Assembly (NCBI GenBank): GCA_015486775.1 | Contig: WFRA01000040.1 | Coordinates: 1 to 9,917, forward strand | Source of the DNA: Kiritimatiellales bacterium | Lineage (GTDB): Bacteria; Verrucomicrobiota; Kiritimatiellia; Kiritimatiellales; Pontiellaceae | Direction: 5' to 3' | DNA length: 9,917 nt | The notes under the pieces: generated by a model | The model's database searches: none | Told to the model about the DNA's origin: nothing | The model's input: the letters and a program-made list of their open reading frames with translations, nothing else | Position numbers and translations under genes: made by a program | Part shown: positions 1 through 7,707 of the stretch, piece after piece | Layout: each line of letters starts with the position of its first letter | How positions within the stretch are numbered: the stretch's first letter is position 1

Positions 1-1206
1 ATCGAGCATTTCCTTGATCCTGGCGTGGGCGGCATCGCGGGCGACGATGAGGGTGCCGTTGAGGTGGACGCGGGTGAGGACAGGGTATTGCGAGAGGTCG
101 GCAAGCACTTCGTCCATCGGGCGGTTGAGGTTGATGGCGGGGGCGTCGTCGGCCTCTTTCCCAAGGTTGGAAGGGGCGTATTGGGCGGGGTCGTGTTCGA
201 GCTGTTCGAGGAAGATGCCGTCGCGGGTGATTTTGGCTTTGATGTTGCGGTCAGCGGAGCAGGAGACGCCGATGCCGACGGGGCAGCTGGCGGCGTGGCG
301 CGGCATGCGGACCACGCGGACATCGTGGCAAAAATATTTTCCGCCAAACTGGGCGCCGATCTTGGAGTCCTGCGCCATTTTCAGGATTCTTTCCTCCCAT
401 TCGGGGTCGCGGAAGGCGCGGCCGGTTTCGTCTCCAGTGGTTGGAAGATCATCGAGCGCGCCGGTGGAGGCGAGCTTGACATATTTCATGGTGGCCTCGG
501 CGGAGGTGCCGCCGATGACGACGGCGAAGTGGTAGGGCGGGCAGGCGGCGGTGCCGACGTTGAAGAGCTCGGTCTTGAGGAAGGTTTCGAGATTTTCCTC
601 GGTCAGCAGGGATTTGGTTTTTTGGAAGAGGTAGGATTTGTTGGCGGAGCCGCCGCCCTTGGCGATGAAGGTCAGTTCGTATTCCATCCCGGTGCCGGCA
701 TAGAGGTCGATCTGCGCGGGCAGGTTGTTGGCGGTGTTTTTTTCCTGGAACATGGAGAGCGGGGCGATCTGGGAGTAGCGCAGGTTAAATTCCTGATAGC
801 AGCGGTGGATGCCTTTGGAGAAGGCCTCCTTTTCGTCGAAGTCCGTCCAGACCCTGGAACCTTTCTGGCCGACGACGATGGCGGTGCCGGTGTCCTGGCA
901 GGTAGGCAGCTCGCCATGGGCGGCGATGACGGCGTTTTCGAGGAAGGCCTTGGCCACAAATCGATCGTTTTCGCTGGCCTCGGGGTCGTCGAGGATCTTG
1001 GCGACCTGCCGCATGTGGGACGGGCGGAGATGGAACGCAACGTCGGCGAAGGCTTCGTAGGCGAGGCGTTCGAGGGCGGCGGGTTCGACGACGAGCACAT
1101 CCTTGCCGTCGAACTGCTCGATGCGGACGCCGTCGGCGGTGATCAGGCGATAGGCGGTTTGGTCGCCGCTGTGCTGGATGGTCGGGGTGTAGGTGTAGTC
1201 GCTCAT
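1..1206 (-). CDS. fumA: Class I (4Fe-4S) fumarate hydratase, FumA/FumB type, 3' end outside window
   Basis: Catalyses reversible hydration of fumarate to malate in the TCA cycle, in the cytoplasm. The 402 residues visible match E. coli FumA closely from end to end as I remember that sequence, including [14 protein letters not shown] near residue 100, [13 protein letters not shown] near 182, GTAACPPYH near 218 and [15 protein letters not shown] near 307. C103, C222 and C308 fall where FumA has its three cluster-ligating cysteines (C105, C224, C318). The family is about 540-550 aa, so roughly 145 residues of the C-terminal domain lie left of position 1; nothing suggests a natural truncation. 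The ATG at 1206 is supported by GGAGG seven bases upstream (1214-1218). It lies 98 bp after the GH130 operon on the same strand, and its leader contains a heptamer array. A related L(+)-tartrate dehydratase-type activity is possible for the superfamily, but the similarity to FumA makes fumarase much more likely. Confidence 0.95.
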   Translation of the reverse strand, partial: MSDYTYTPTIQHSGDQTAYRLITADGVRIEQFDGKDVLVVEPAALERLAYEAFADVAFHLRPSHMRQVAKILDDPEASENDRFVAKAFLENAVIAAHGELPTCQDTGTAIVVGQKGSRVWTDFDEKEAFSKGIHRCYQEFNLRYSQIAPLSMFQEKNTANNLPAQIDLYAGTGMEYELTFIAKGGGSANKSYLFQKTKSLLTEENLETFLKTELFNVGTAACPPYHFAVVIGGTSAEATMKYVKLASTGALDDLPTTGDETGRAFRDPEWEERILKMAQDSKIGAQFGGKYFCHDVRVVRMPRHAASCPVGIGVSCSADRNIKAKITRDGIFLEQLEHDPAQYAPSNLGKEADDAPAINLNRPMDEVLADLSQYPVLTRVHLNGTLIVARDAAHARIKEMLD

Positions 1207-1220
1207 GGGTTTTCCTCCGT

Positions 1221-1255
1221 ATTGCGTAGTGCGTATTGCGTAATGCGTGTTGCGT
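1221..1255. repeat. Tandem array of five 7-bp repeats (NNTGCGT) upstream of fumarase
   Basis: Five consecutive heptamers in perfect 7-bp register read, on the plus strand, attgcgt, agtgcgt, attgcgt, aatgcgt and gttgcgt. Positions 3-7 (TGCGT) are invariant and only the first two bases vary. The preceding seven bases, cctccgt (1214-1220), look like a degenerate sixth copy and contain the complement of the fumarase Shine-Dalgarno. On the coding (minus) strand the unit is ACGCANN, running directly into the ribosome binding site. The array may be transcribed leader, a direct-repeat binding site, or a dispersed low-complexity element; the sequence alone does not decide. Confidence 0.85.
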
Positions 1256-1304
1256 AAGCTAATCGGGGAGGCGGGGCATGGCAAAGGAATTCAGGACAAA
1301 ATGG

Positions 1305-2765
1305 CTAAGCGACGGGCGACATGCAGCGGAGCAGGTCGCCGACCTCGACGGTGGCGATGCCGGAATGGATGTCCGACATGGCGTAGGGGATGACCAGTTC
1401 GTTGTTGTGGATGAGCGCACCGCAGGAGTAGACGACGTTGGGGACATAGCCCTCGCGCTCCTTTCCGTGCGGCGTCAGTAGCGGATCCGTCAACCGGGCG
1501 ATGATCTTGGCTGGGTTTTCGAGATCGAGCAGCATGGCGCCGATGCAGTATTGGCGCATGGGGCCGACGCCGTGGGTGAGCACCAGCCAGCCCTCGTCGG
1601 TTTCGAGCGGCGACCCGCAGTTGCCGATCTGGACAAATTCCCATGGACGGCGCGGCTCCTGGATGATTTGCGACTCCTGCCAGAAGTGGAGGTGTTCGGA
1701 AAACATGATGTGGTTGTTTTCGCCGTCCTGGCGCGCGAGCATGGCGTAGCGCCCGCCGACCTTGCGGGGAAAGAGCGCCATGCCCTTGTTCTGGACGGCC
1801 CGCCCGTTGAGGGTGATGACGTTGAAGGTGACGAAGTCCTTGGTTTCGATGAGCTGCGGCAGGATGCTGAAGCCGTTGTAGGCGGTGTAGGTGGCATAGT
1901 AGGTGGCCTCGCCGGAATCCTCCTCGAAGCGCACGAAGCGGGCATCCTCGATGCCGGCGCTCTCGTTTTTCGAGACGGGGAAGATGACGCGCTCCGAGAT
2001 GGGGAACTCGGGGCGGAAGGTGGTCTCGTAGTTGGACTGGGCCAGCCAGTCGATCACCGCCAGCGCCTCGGCCTGTTGCGTGCCGGGCACGGGGTGCTCC
2101 AGATGGAATTGCGCTATCGTTTCGTGCAGGGCGTTGTAGGTGAAGACCTCCGGCAGCCGGCAGAGCACCCAGGTGGTGGTTTCGTTGCACGCCCCCATTT
2201 CGTTGAGCTTTAGCTCGAACATGTGGCGGTCGTAGTCGGGGTCGAGCTGGAGCGTGGGGGTTTCGACATAGTCGCTCACGGCGTCAAGGGCGATCCGGTT
2301 GTCGCGGTCCAGGACGCCGCTGCGGAAGACGATGGATGAGATGTGCCCCTCGCCGGTGGCGCGCAGGCTGAGGATGAAGCGCAGCTCGCCCGCGGACATG
2401 CCGCCTTGGTCGGGGTGGGGGATGATCGACGGGTTGAACAGCGCGGCCGACTCGATGGAATATTCCTTGGTAAAGTAGGCACCGATCAGGTCGCGCCTGG
2501 TTCGGTCTGGTTCGGCATCCGGCGGCAGGTGTTCGGCCACCGCATCGAAGTGGCGCTTGAAGACGGCGGCGATGTCGCGGTGCCGGTCGGCAAAGTCGCG
2601 CATCACCTGTTCGAGCAGGGCCTCGGCGCTTGGCGCGGGCAGCGCGAGGACGCGCTGGATGATCCGCCGGATGCGCTCCGGGCTGCCCGGCAGGTGGTGC
2701 TGGGCGATGACGCGCCGGGGATCGCCTAGGAGTTTTTCGGGTCTGCGTACGACGTTGGGATTCAT
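1305..2765 (-). CDS. GH130 family protein, long divergent form (486 aa)
   Basis: A five-bladed beta-propeller GH130 protein (mannoside phosphorylase/hydrolase family), with no signal peptide, so cytoplasmic. The general-acid motif GIEDAR puts the catalytic Asp at D274. The C-terminal hallmark VPNVVYSCG (441-449) is shared with the neighbouring GH130. It differs from classical phosphorylases in three ways: an N-terminal helical extension of about 100 residues, an insertion of about 85 residues between the first blade (NPSI at 111) and D274, and altered anion-site positions. Where the neighbour has RNVAIFPE and MKVGPG, this protein has KGMALFP (K327) and VQIGNCGSP (Q379), while R345 and H398 are retained. 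It could therefore be a hydrolase, a phosphorylase of altered specificity, or non-catalytic. The ATG at 2765 was chosen because GGAG lies at 2773-2776 and the preceding gene ends at 2788; the open frame upstream to 3107 overlaps that gene. Last gene of the four-gene operon. Confidence 0.88.
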   Translation of the reverse strand: MNPNVVRRPEKLLGDPRRVIAQHHLPGSPERIRRIIQRVLALPAPSAEALLEQVMRDFADRHRDIAAVFKRHFDAVAEHLPPDAEPDRTRRDLIGAYFTKEYSIESAALFNPSIIPHPDQGGMSAGELRFILSLRATGEGHISSIVFRSGVLDRDNRIALDAVSDYVETPTLQLDPDYDRHMFELKLNEMGACNETTTWVLCRLPEVFTYNALHETIAQFHLEHPVPGTQQAEALAVIDWLAQSNYETTFRPEFPISERVIFPVSKNESAGIEDARFVRFEEDSGEATYYATYTAYNGFSILPQLIETKDFVTFNVITLNGRAVQNKGMALFPRKVGGRYAMLARQDGENNHIMFSEHLHFWQESQIIQEPRRPWEFVQIGNCGSPLETDEGWLVLTHGVGPMRQYCIGAMLLDLENPAKIIARLTDPLLTPHGKEREGYVPNVVYSCGALIHNNELVIPYAMSDIHSGIATVEVGDLLRCMSPVA

Positions 2766-2787
2766 GGAAACGCTCCGTGTTGAGGGG

Positions 2788-3729
2788 TTAGCACGCCTTG
2801 CGGCTGTTGTTGAGGCAGAGCTGCACCAGCTCGTCGATCCTGGCCGTTCCGGCGCACATGACGGTATCCGCGCCGCCCCAGTAGATCTTGACGGTGCCGT
2901 CCTCCTCCGGGACCGTTCCGCAGGTAAAGACCACGTTGGGTACATAGCCGGTGACCTCCCACGGATCCTCCGGCTGCAGGATCCAGCGGTCGGACACGCC
3001 GAGTACCTTGGCCGGGTCGGCAAGATCGTGCAGCGCCACGCCGAGGCGGTAGACCGCGCCGGCCATGGTTTCGAAAACCCCGTGGTAGACATGCAGCCAG
3101 CCGACATCGGTCCTGAACGGCGGCGCGCCGGGGCCGACCTTCATCTCGTCCCAGTGGTAGGGCTCCGGCTTGATCAGCATCCGGGAGTCGCCCCAATGCA
3201 CCAGGTCGGGGGAGTAGGAGATCCAGATCGACCACGGGGTGATCTCCGAGTGCGGGCGGTCGAGCCGCACATAGCGCCCGCCGATCCTCTCCGGGAAGAT
3301 GGCGACGTTGCGCAGGTCGGCCTGGGTGATCAGCGCCACCCGTTCGACGGTCTTGAAATCCTTTGTGCGCGCGAGGGCGTTGCGGACACCGTGGCGGGAA
3401 TAGGCGCTGTAGGTCAGCAAATATTCCCCTTCGATCGGCGTGATGCGCAGATCCTCGACGCCGAAGGCCTCGTATTCGGAAAAGAGTCCCTTTTCGGCCG
3501 GCACGAGAAACGGTTCTGGATCGACCTTGAACTCGAAGCCGTCGCGGCTTTCGGCTTTGCCGATGATGGAGCGGCCGTTGGTTGTGTGCGACCGGAACAG
3601 CATGATGTAGCGGCCCTCATGCTTGACCACCCCGGCGTTATGGACCGTGCCGACGGGGTAGGGGACATCGTCGCGCGTCAGGATCGGGTTTTTCCTGTAG
3701 CGCCTAACCAGGGGTTGCTTGTTTTTCAT
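2788..3729 (-). CDS. GH130 beta-mannoside phosphorylase-type enzyme (313 aa)
   Basis: GH130 phosphorylases cleave beta-mannosidic bonds with inorganic phosphate, giving alpha-mannose 1-phosphate, and can run in reverse. The core is minimal, from NPILTRDD (14-21) through the general-acid motif GVEDLR (D93) to VPNVVFTCG (263-271). Candidate phosphate-binding residues are all present: R140 in RNVAIFPE, R158 in LDRP, K197 in MKVGPGAPP and H216 in VYHG. Their spacing matches the Arg/Arg/Lys/His set I recall for characterised GH130 mannoside phosphorylases. Length is near the 300-350 aa typical of the family. No signal peptide, hence cytoplasmic. The ATG at 3729 gives a 26-bp overlap with the upstream glycosyltransferase gene; an alternative ATG six codons upstream (3747) is possible, but AAAGGATGG sits between the two and would serve the chosen one. 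Acceptor and linkage (beta-1,2, beta-1,4, or mannosyl-glucose) cannot be read from sequence. Confidence 0.9.
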   Translation of the reverse strand: MKNKQPLVRRYRKNPILTRDDVPYPVGTVHNAGVVKHEGRYIMLFRSHTTNGRSIIGKAESRDGFEFKVDPEPFLVPAEKGLFSEYEAFGVEDLRITPIEGEYLLTYSAYSRHGVRNALARTKDFKTVERVALITQADLRNVAIFPERIGGRYVRLDRPHSEITPWSIWISYSPDLVHWGDSRMLIKPEPYHWDEMKVGPGAPPFRTDVGWLHVYHGVFETMAGAVYRLGVALHDLADPAKVLGVSDRWILQPEDPWEVTGYVPNVVFTCGTVPEEDGTVKIYWGGADTVMCAGTARIDELVQLCLNNSRKAC

Positions 3730-4735
3730 TTTCGACCATCCTTTCATATACCTCGATATATTGTCCGACCATCCGGTCGGCGGTAAAGCGCTCCTCCACG
3801 GTGCGGCGGCATGCCGCCCGGTCGATCTCCCCGATGCGGTCCACATGCTCGATGGCCCCGGCGGTATCGGCCACCAGAAACCCGTTCCGGCCATGCTCGA
3901 TCAGCTCCGGCATGCTGCCGCGGGCGAAGGCGATGGTCGGGGTACCGCACGCCATGGCTTCGACAATCGAAAGGCCGAAAGGTTCATCGAACCCGATGGG
4001 GTGCAGCAGGGCCAGCGCCCCGCCGAGCAGCTCGTTGCGCTGTTCGGGGCCGACGCTGCCGACATAGGTGACGTTGTCGTTGTCCAGATGGGGGGCGACG
4101 TGCCGGCGGTAGTAGCCCTCGTCCTGGATGATGCCGGCCATCAGCAGGCGCTTGCCGCAGGCGCGGGCAATCTCGATGGCCTCGCGCGCGCCCTTGTCGG
4201 GGTGGATGCGCCCGAAAAACAGCAGGTAGCCGTCCGGCTGCCCCTGGAAATCAAACCGCGCCAGGTCGATGCCGTGGTGGATGGTTTGGACATAGTCCAG
4301 CCCCTCGGCGCGGTCGGCGTCGCTAATCGAGACATAGGCGACGCGGCCGTTGTATTTCCGGTAGACGGGCAGGATTCCGGGCGACGAAAAGCCGTGGATC
4401 GTGGTGACGACCGGCGTCGAAACCAACCCGGCATAGCTCAACGGCAGGAAGTCGAAATGGTTGTGGATGAGGTCGAATTCGCCGGCATGCTCGAACACCT
4501 CCGAAATGTGGAGGCACTCCCACACCTTGGGGATCAGGCTGCGGTCCTCCTCGTAGCCGCGGGCGCACACCGCGTGCAGCTTCCCGGCGGTCTGGGAATC
4601 GCCGGTGGCAAAGAGGGTGGTGTCGATCCCGCGGGCGACGAGCCCCTCGGCCAGGAGCGAGACCACGCTCTCCCATGGCCCATAGTGGCGCGGGGGCGTC
4701 CGCCAGGCGATCGGTGCAAGCATTGCAATGCGCAT
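3704..4735 (-). CDS. GT4 family glycosyltransferase, AviGT4-like (343 aa)
   Basis: Retaining GT-B nucleotide-sugar transferase. The N-terminal acceptor domain starts MRIAMLAPIAWRTPPRHYGP, with the aromatic/Gly loop and the ATGDS turn typical of AviGT4-like GT4 proteins. It continues with DLIHNHFD (88-95) and TTIHGFSSPG (111-120). The donor domain has FFGRIHPDKG (173-182), whose Arg and Lys usually contact the donor diphosphate, and the E-x7-E signature EPFGLSIVE (E251, E259). No membrane segment or signal peptide; probably cytoplasmic or peripheral. The start is firm: AAGGAGA precedes the ATG and the upstream stop codon TAA adjoins this Shine-Dalgarno (gap 9 bp), so translational coupling is likely. 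The 3' end overlaps the GH130 gene by 26 bp. Donor sugar is not readable; GDP-mannose is suggested only by the GH130 neighbours. Confidence 0.92.
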   Translation of the reverse strand: MRIAMLAPIAWRTPPRHYGPWESVVSLLAEGLVARGIDTTLFATGDSQTAGKLHAVCARGYEEDRSLIPKVWECLHISEVFEHAGEFDLIHNHFDFLPLSYAGLVSTPVVTTIHGFSSPGILPVYRKYNGRVAYVSISDADRAEGLDYVQTIHHGIDLARFDFQGQPDGYLLFFGRIHPDKGAREAIEIARACGKRLLMAGIIQDEGYYRRHVAPHLDNDNVTYVGSVGPEQRNELLGGALALLHPIGFDEPFGLSIVEAMACGTPTIAFARGSMPELIEHGRNGFLVADTAGAIEHVDRIGEIDRAACRRTVEERFTADRMVGQYIEVYERMVENEKQATPG

Positions 4736-4744
4736 CTCTTCTCC

Positions 4745-7027
4745 TTATGGGGTTTTGCGGCCTTCCTGGATGGTGTTTTCCGCCAGCCGCAGTTCAAGCA
4801 GGGACTGGAGGAAGGCGAGGGTCGATTCCGCCCCCTGGTTTTCGTTGGGGCGGTCGGGGTGGAGGCCGTCGCGGCATCCGCCGGTGGTGGGGTCGTAGAG
4901 CGGCAGGTTGAGGTCGTTGCGGCCGAGGAACCACTCGAAGGTCCGGTGGGCTTCCTCCAGCCAATAGTCCTCGCCGGTGCAGCGGTAGGCCTCGAGGCAG
5001 GCCGATACCATGGTTTGCGCCTCGACCGGTTGCTGGTCGAAGCGGGCGCGTTCGCCGCCGCGCGGGTAGAAGCCGTTGCAGCCGATCGGCGAAAAATGGC
5101 CGTCGGCACGCTGCAGCTCGACCAGCCACCGGAGCGATTCGAGCCCAGCCTCGGTCATGGCGTTGTTGGGGATCCACTGGCCGCACATGAGCATGGCGTG
5201 GGGCAGGACGGCGTTGCAGTAGCTCAGGATGTCCTCGTACCACCGCCAGTCGTCGGCACGGCAGGCCTGGTAGAGGCCGAGCAGGCGTTCGGCCAGCTGG
5301 TCGCGTACCTGGTTCACGAGCCGGTCGCCCTCGAAGCGCCGCAGGTATTCGTGGATGCCGAGCAGGGTGAAGGCCCACGCACGCGGGCTGGTGGTGCGGG
5401 GGATGGCGGGCAACGCCTTTTCGAAGAGCCCGCCGGCGAGGCCGCGCAGGGAGGGGTTGGCGGAGCGGCCGAGCACGGTGCCGAGCGCCCAGAGGGTCCG
5501 GCCGTGGCTATCGTCCGACCCGCTCTCTTCGAGCCAGTTGCGCTGGAAATCCATGAAGTTGCGGAAGCGGCCGGTCTTGGGGTTGTAGGCATAGGCGATG
5601 AAGGCAAGGTAGCGGGAGGAGAGATCGAGCGACTGGCTGTTGCTCAGCTCCAGCTCCGCCGCGAGCACGGCGGTGATGAGTGCCCGGGCATTGTCGTCGA
5701 TGCTGTAGCCCTCGTGGTAGTTGGGGGCGATGAAGGTGGCGTGCTGGATCATGCCGGTGCCGTCGGTCAGACGGCGCAGGTGGTTGAGCCTGAGCGGCGG
5801 CAGGTCGGCGGGGCGCTGGTTGAGCGGCTTGACCGCAAAGCCGGCCGGTGCGGTGTGGTGGTGCTGGGTGCGTGCGCGCTCGAAGCTCTCCATGTAGCGC
5901 TGGGCCACCTTGGGCCAGATCATTTCCCGACCGTACAGATAGGCGCGCTTGCGCATGGCGTGGCGCTTGGATTCGTGGTCGAGCAGGTCGAGGACCCTTT
6001 CCGCCAGCGCGTCGGCATCGCCGAATGGGAAGAGTGCGCCGCGACCCTCGGCCAGCAGCTCCTCGGCATGCCAGTAGGGCGTCGAAACCACCGCCTTGCC
6101 CGCGCCGACCGTGTAGGCCAGCGTGCCGGAGGTAATCTGCGCCTCGTTGAGGTAGGGCGTGACGTAGATATCCGCCGCGCTGATAAACTCGATCAGCTGC
6201 TCGAGCGTGACGAAGCTGTTGTGGAAGATCACGTTGCCGGCCACCCCCAGCTTCTGGGCTAGCCGCTGGAGCGAGAGGCGGTACGACTCGCCCTCGTGCA
6301 GCAGCACCTGCGGATGGGTGGCCCCGACCACTATGTAGACCACGTCTGGATGGCGCTCAACGATCGCTGGCAGGGCCGAGATCGCCGTCTCGATCCCCTT
6401 GTTGGCGGAGAGCAGGCCGAAGGAGAGCAGCACCATCTTTCCCTCCACGCCGAACAGGTCCTTGTGGAAGTTGGGATCCACGAACGGCACATCGGGCACG
6501 CCGTGGTGGATGAAGTCGATCTTTTCCGCCGGAACGTCGTAGATGGTTTCCAAGAACCGCTTGCCGCGTGCGCTCATGGTCACGATCCGGTCTGACAGGG
6601 CCGCCACCTCCTTCAACACCTTCAGCTGCTCGGGGTTCGGCTCCTGCAGGATGGTGTGCAGCGTGGTGACGATCGGCATGCGCAGGTCGCGCAGGAGCGC
6701 GAGGATATGGCTACCCGACGGCCCTCCATAGATGCCGTATTCATGCTGCAGGCATACCACGTCCACGCCGTTGATGTTCAGGAAGTCTGCCGCACGGCGG
6801 TAGGATTCGATATCCTTTTCCGCCAGCTCGAAGCGCACGCGCGGTGGATAGGTGTAGCCGGTTTCGATGTCGTTGACCGGCAGAGCCATGCAGGTGGCGT
6901 TGGTGTAGGTGCCGGCAACCGCTTCGCACAGGTCGGTGGTAAAGGTGGCGATGCCGCACTGCCGGGGGAGGTAGTTTCCCACGAAGGCGACGCGATTGAT
7001 GTTCACGGTATTTGAATCGTCCCTCAT
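4745..7027 (-). CDS. Two-domain protein: GT4 mannosyltransferase-like plus C-terminal helical (alpha/alpha) barrel-like domain (760 aa)
   Basis: Residues about 10-385 form a GT-B, GT4 domain: GNYLPRQCGIATFTTDL (17-33, donor-site Gly-rich start), LQHEYGIYGG (93-102), FIHHGVPD (172-179), LSFGLLSANKGIE (201-213) and YLNEAQITSGTLAY (292-305). In the last motif the first Glu of E-x7-E is E295 but the eighth residue on is L303; as I recall, this ITSGTLA form is normal for the ORF9-like mannosyltransferase subgroup. After a Pro/His-rich linker (388-412), residues about 415-750 are a helical domain resembling six-hairpin enzymes. It carries conserved-looking polar clusters YHEGYSIDDNAR (D444, D445), WRWYEDILSYCNAVLPHAM (E598, D599, N605, H610) and QQPVEAQTM. 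Its activity is unknown. No signal peptide. GGAGGAA before the ATG at 7027 fixes the start. First gene of the operon, 77 bp after apt. Confidence 0.88.
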   Translation of the reverse strand: MRDDSNTVNINRVAFVGNYLPRQCGIATFTTDLCEAVAGTYTNATCMALPVNDIETGYTYPPRVRFELAEKDIESYRRAADFLNINGVDVVCLQHEYGIYGGPSGSHILALLRDLRMPIVTTLHTILQEPNPEQLKVLKEVAALSDRIVTMSARGKRFLETIYDVPAEKIDFIHHGVPDVPFVDPNFHKDLFGVEGKMVLLSFGLLSANKGIETAISALPAIVERHPDVVYIVVGATHPQVLLHEGESYRLSLQRLAQKLGVAGNVIFHNSFVTLEQLIEFISAADIYVTPYLNEAQITSGTLAYTVGAGKAVVSTPYWHAEELLAEGRGALFPFGDADALAERVLDLLDHESKRHAMRKRAYLYGREMIWPKVAQRYMESFERARTQHHHTAPAGFAVKPLNQRPADLPPLRLNHLRRLTDGTGMIQHATFIAPNYHEGYSIDDNARALITAVLAAELELSNSQSLDLSSRYLAFIAYAYNPKTGRFRNFMDFQRNWLEESGSDDSHGRTLWALGTVLGRSANPSLRGLAGGLFEKALPAIPRTTSPRAWAFTLLGIHEYLRRFEGDRLVNQVRDQLAERLLGLYQACRADDWRWYEDILSYCNAVLPHAMLMCGQWIPNNAMTEAGLESLRWLVELQRADGHFSPIGCNGFYPRGGERARFDQQPVEAQTMVSACLEAYRCTGEDYWLEEAHRTFEWFLGRNDLNLPLYDPTTGGCRDGLHPDRPNENQGAESTLAFLQSLLELRLAENTIQEGRKTP

Positions 7028-7051
7028 TCAGTTCCTCCGTTTAAAACCGTC

Positions 7052-7060
7052 AATCTAGCA
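7052..7060 (-). promoter_or_regulatory. Possible extended -10 promoter element for the glycan operon
   Basis: On the minus strand the gap between apt and the 760-aa gene contains TGCTAGATT, a TGn extended -10 with four of six consensus bases. It is placed so that a transcript would start near 7045, about 18 nt before the ATG and just including the GGAGG. No convincing -35 box accompanies it, and read-through from apt is equally possible because I see no terminator in the 77-bp gap. Confidence 0.25.
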
Positions 7061-7104
7061 AATGAAGCCGATTCGCGCCACCCCCAATCTTGCGGTTTCG
7101 GGCA

Positions 7105-7623
7105 CTAATACCGGATCAGCGAATGGATCGGCAGGTCGGGCAGCTTGGCGCGGCCGTGGAGGAAGGCGAGCTCGATGAGGAAGTCGACCTCGACGATTTC
7201 GACGGAAAAGTTTTCCTGGATCATCCCGATGGCGGCGGCAACGGTCCCGCCGGTGGCGAGGAGGTCGTCGACGACCAGGATTCTTTGGCCGGGGCGGAGG
7301 GCGTCGGTGTGGATCTCGACGGCATCGGTGCCGTATTCGAGATCGTAGGTTTTGCGGAAAACCGAGTGGGGCAGCTTGCCGGGCTTGCGGACGAGGCAGG
7401 TTCCGGCACCGAGGGCGTAGGCGAGCGCGGAGGCAAAGACAAAGCCGCGCGCCTCGATCCCGACAACCACGTCGATGCCGTTGTTTTTGTGCCGCCCCTT
7501 CAGCAGGTCGATGGTCTTGCGGAAGAGCGCGCCGTCGGCGAGCAGCGGGGTGATGTCCTTGAACTGGATTCCAGGCTTTGGAAAATCCGGGATATTCCGG
7601 ATTGCGGAGGCGATCTGTTCCAT
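7105..7623 (-). CDS. apt: Adenine phosphoribosyltransferase
   Basis: Converts adenine and PRPP to AMP and pyrophosphate in purine salvage, in the cytoplasm. At 172 aa it has the standard bacterial Apt length. It starts with the typical IRNIPDFPKPGIQFKDITPLL segment (residues 8-28), followed by GIEARGFVFASALAYALGAG (55-74), RKPGKLP (79-85) and the PRPP-binding loop VVDDLLATGGT (117-127), where D119 and D120 are the acidic pair. The C-terminal ELAFLHGRAKL segment (151-161) is also family-typical. The ATG at 7623 is preceded by AAGGAA at short spacing; the frame stays open upstream to 7968 but that extension has no Apt similarity and overlaps a divergent gene. It reads toward the glycosyltransferase operon, though no functional link to it is evident beyond possible co-transcription. 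Confidence 0.96.
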   Translation of the reverse strand: MEQIASAIRNIPDFPKPGIQFKDITPLLADGALFRKTIDLLKGRHKNNGIDVVVGIEARGFVFASALAYALGAGTCLVRKPGKLPHSVFRKTYDLEYGTDAVEIHTDALRPGQRILVVDDLLATGGTVAAAIGMIQENFSVEIVEVDFLIELAFLHGRAKLPDLPIHSLIRY

Positions 7624-7707
7624 GTTTTCCTTCCCTCGGTTTGTTGGTCGATTCATTCTTGCGGAAGTCTGGCTTGAAGCGGGTGCGGAATGCGAGCTTT
7701 TCCCGCA

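Noticed and set aside
25..1257. 410-aa open frame on the plus strand
   Set aside because: Exact antisense shadow of the fumarase gene, with Gly/Val/Asp-rich composition and no recognisable motif.
1219..1257. Heptamer array as a CRISPR array
   Set aside because: Units are 7 bp with no spacers and no cas genes are present.
2766..3107. N-terminal extension of the 486-aa GH130 protein to 3107
   Set aside because: It would overlap the 313-aa GH130 gene by over 300 bp, has no family similarity, and the ATG at 2765 has its own Shine-Dalgarno.
2557..3786. 409-aa open frame on the plus strand
   Set aside because: Antisense to both GH130 genes, which carry the conserved catalytic motifs on the minus strand.
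3719..6262. 847-aa open frame on the plus strand
   Set aside because: It lies antisense to the two glycosyltransferase genes, which have clear family motifs throughout. Long antisense frames are common in GC-rich coding DNA, and the translation is low-complexity Gly/Ala/Val/Asp with no domain.
7028..7104. AAACCG/CGGTTT inverted repeat between apt and the 760-aa gene as a terminator
   Set aside because: The stem is 6 bp with a loop of over 40 nt and no T tract, so it is not a credible terminator.
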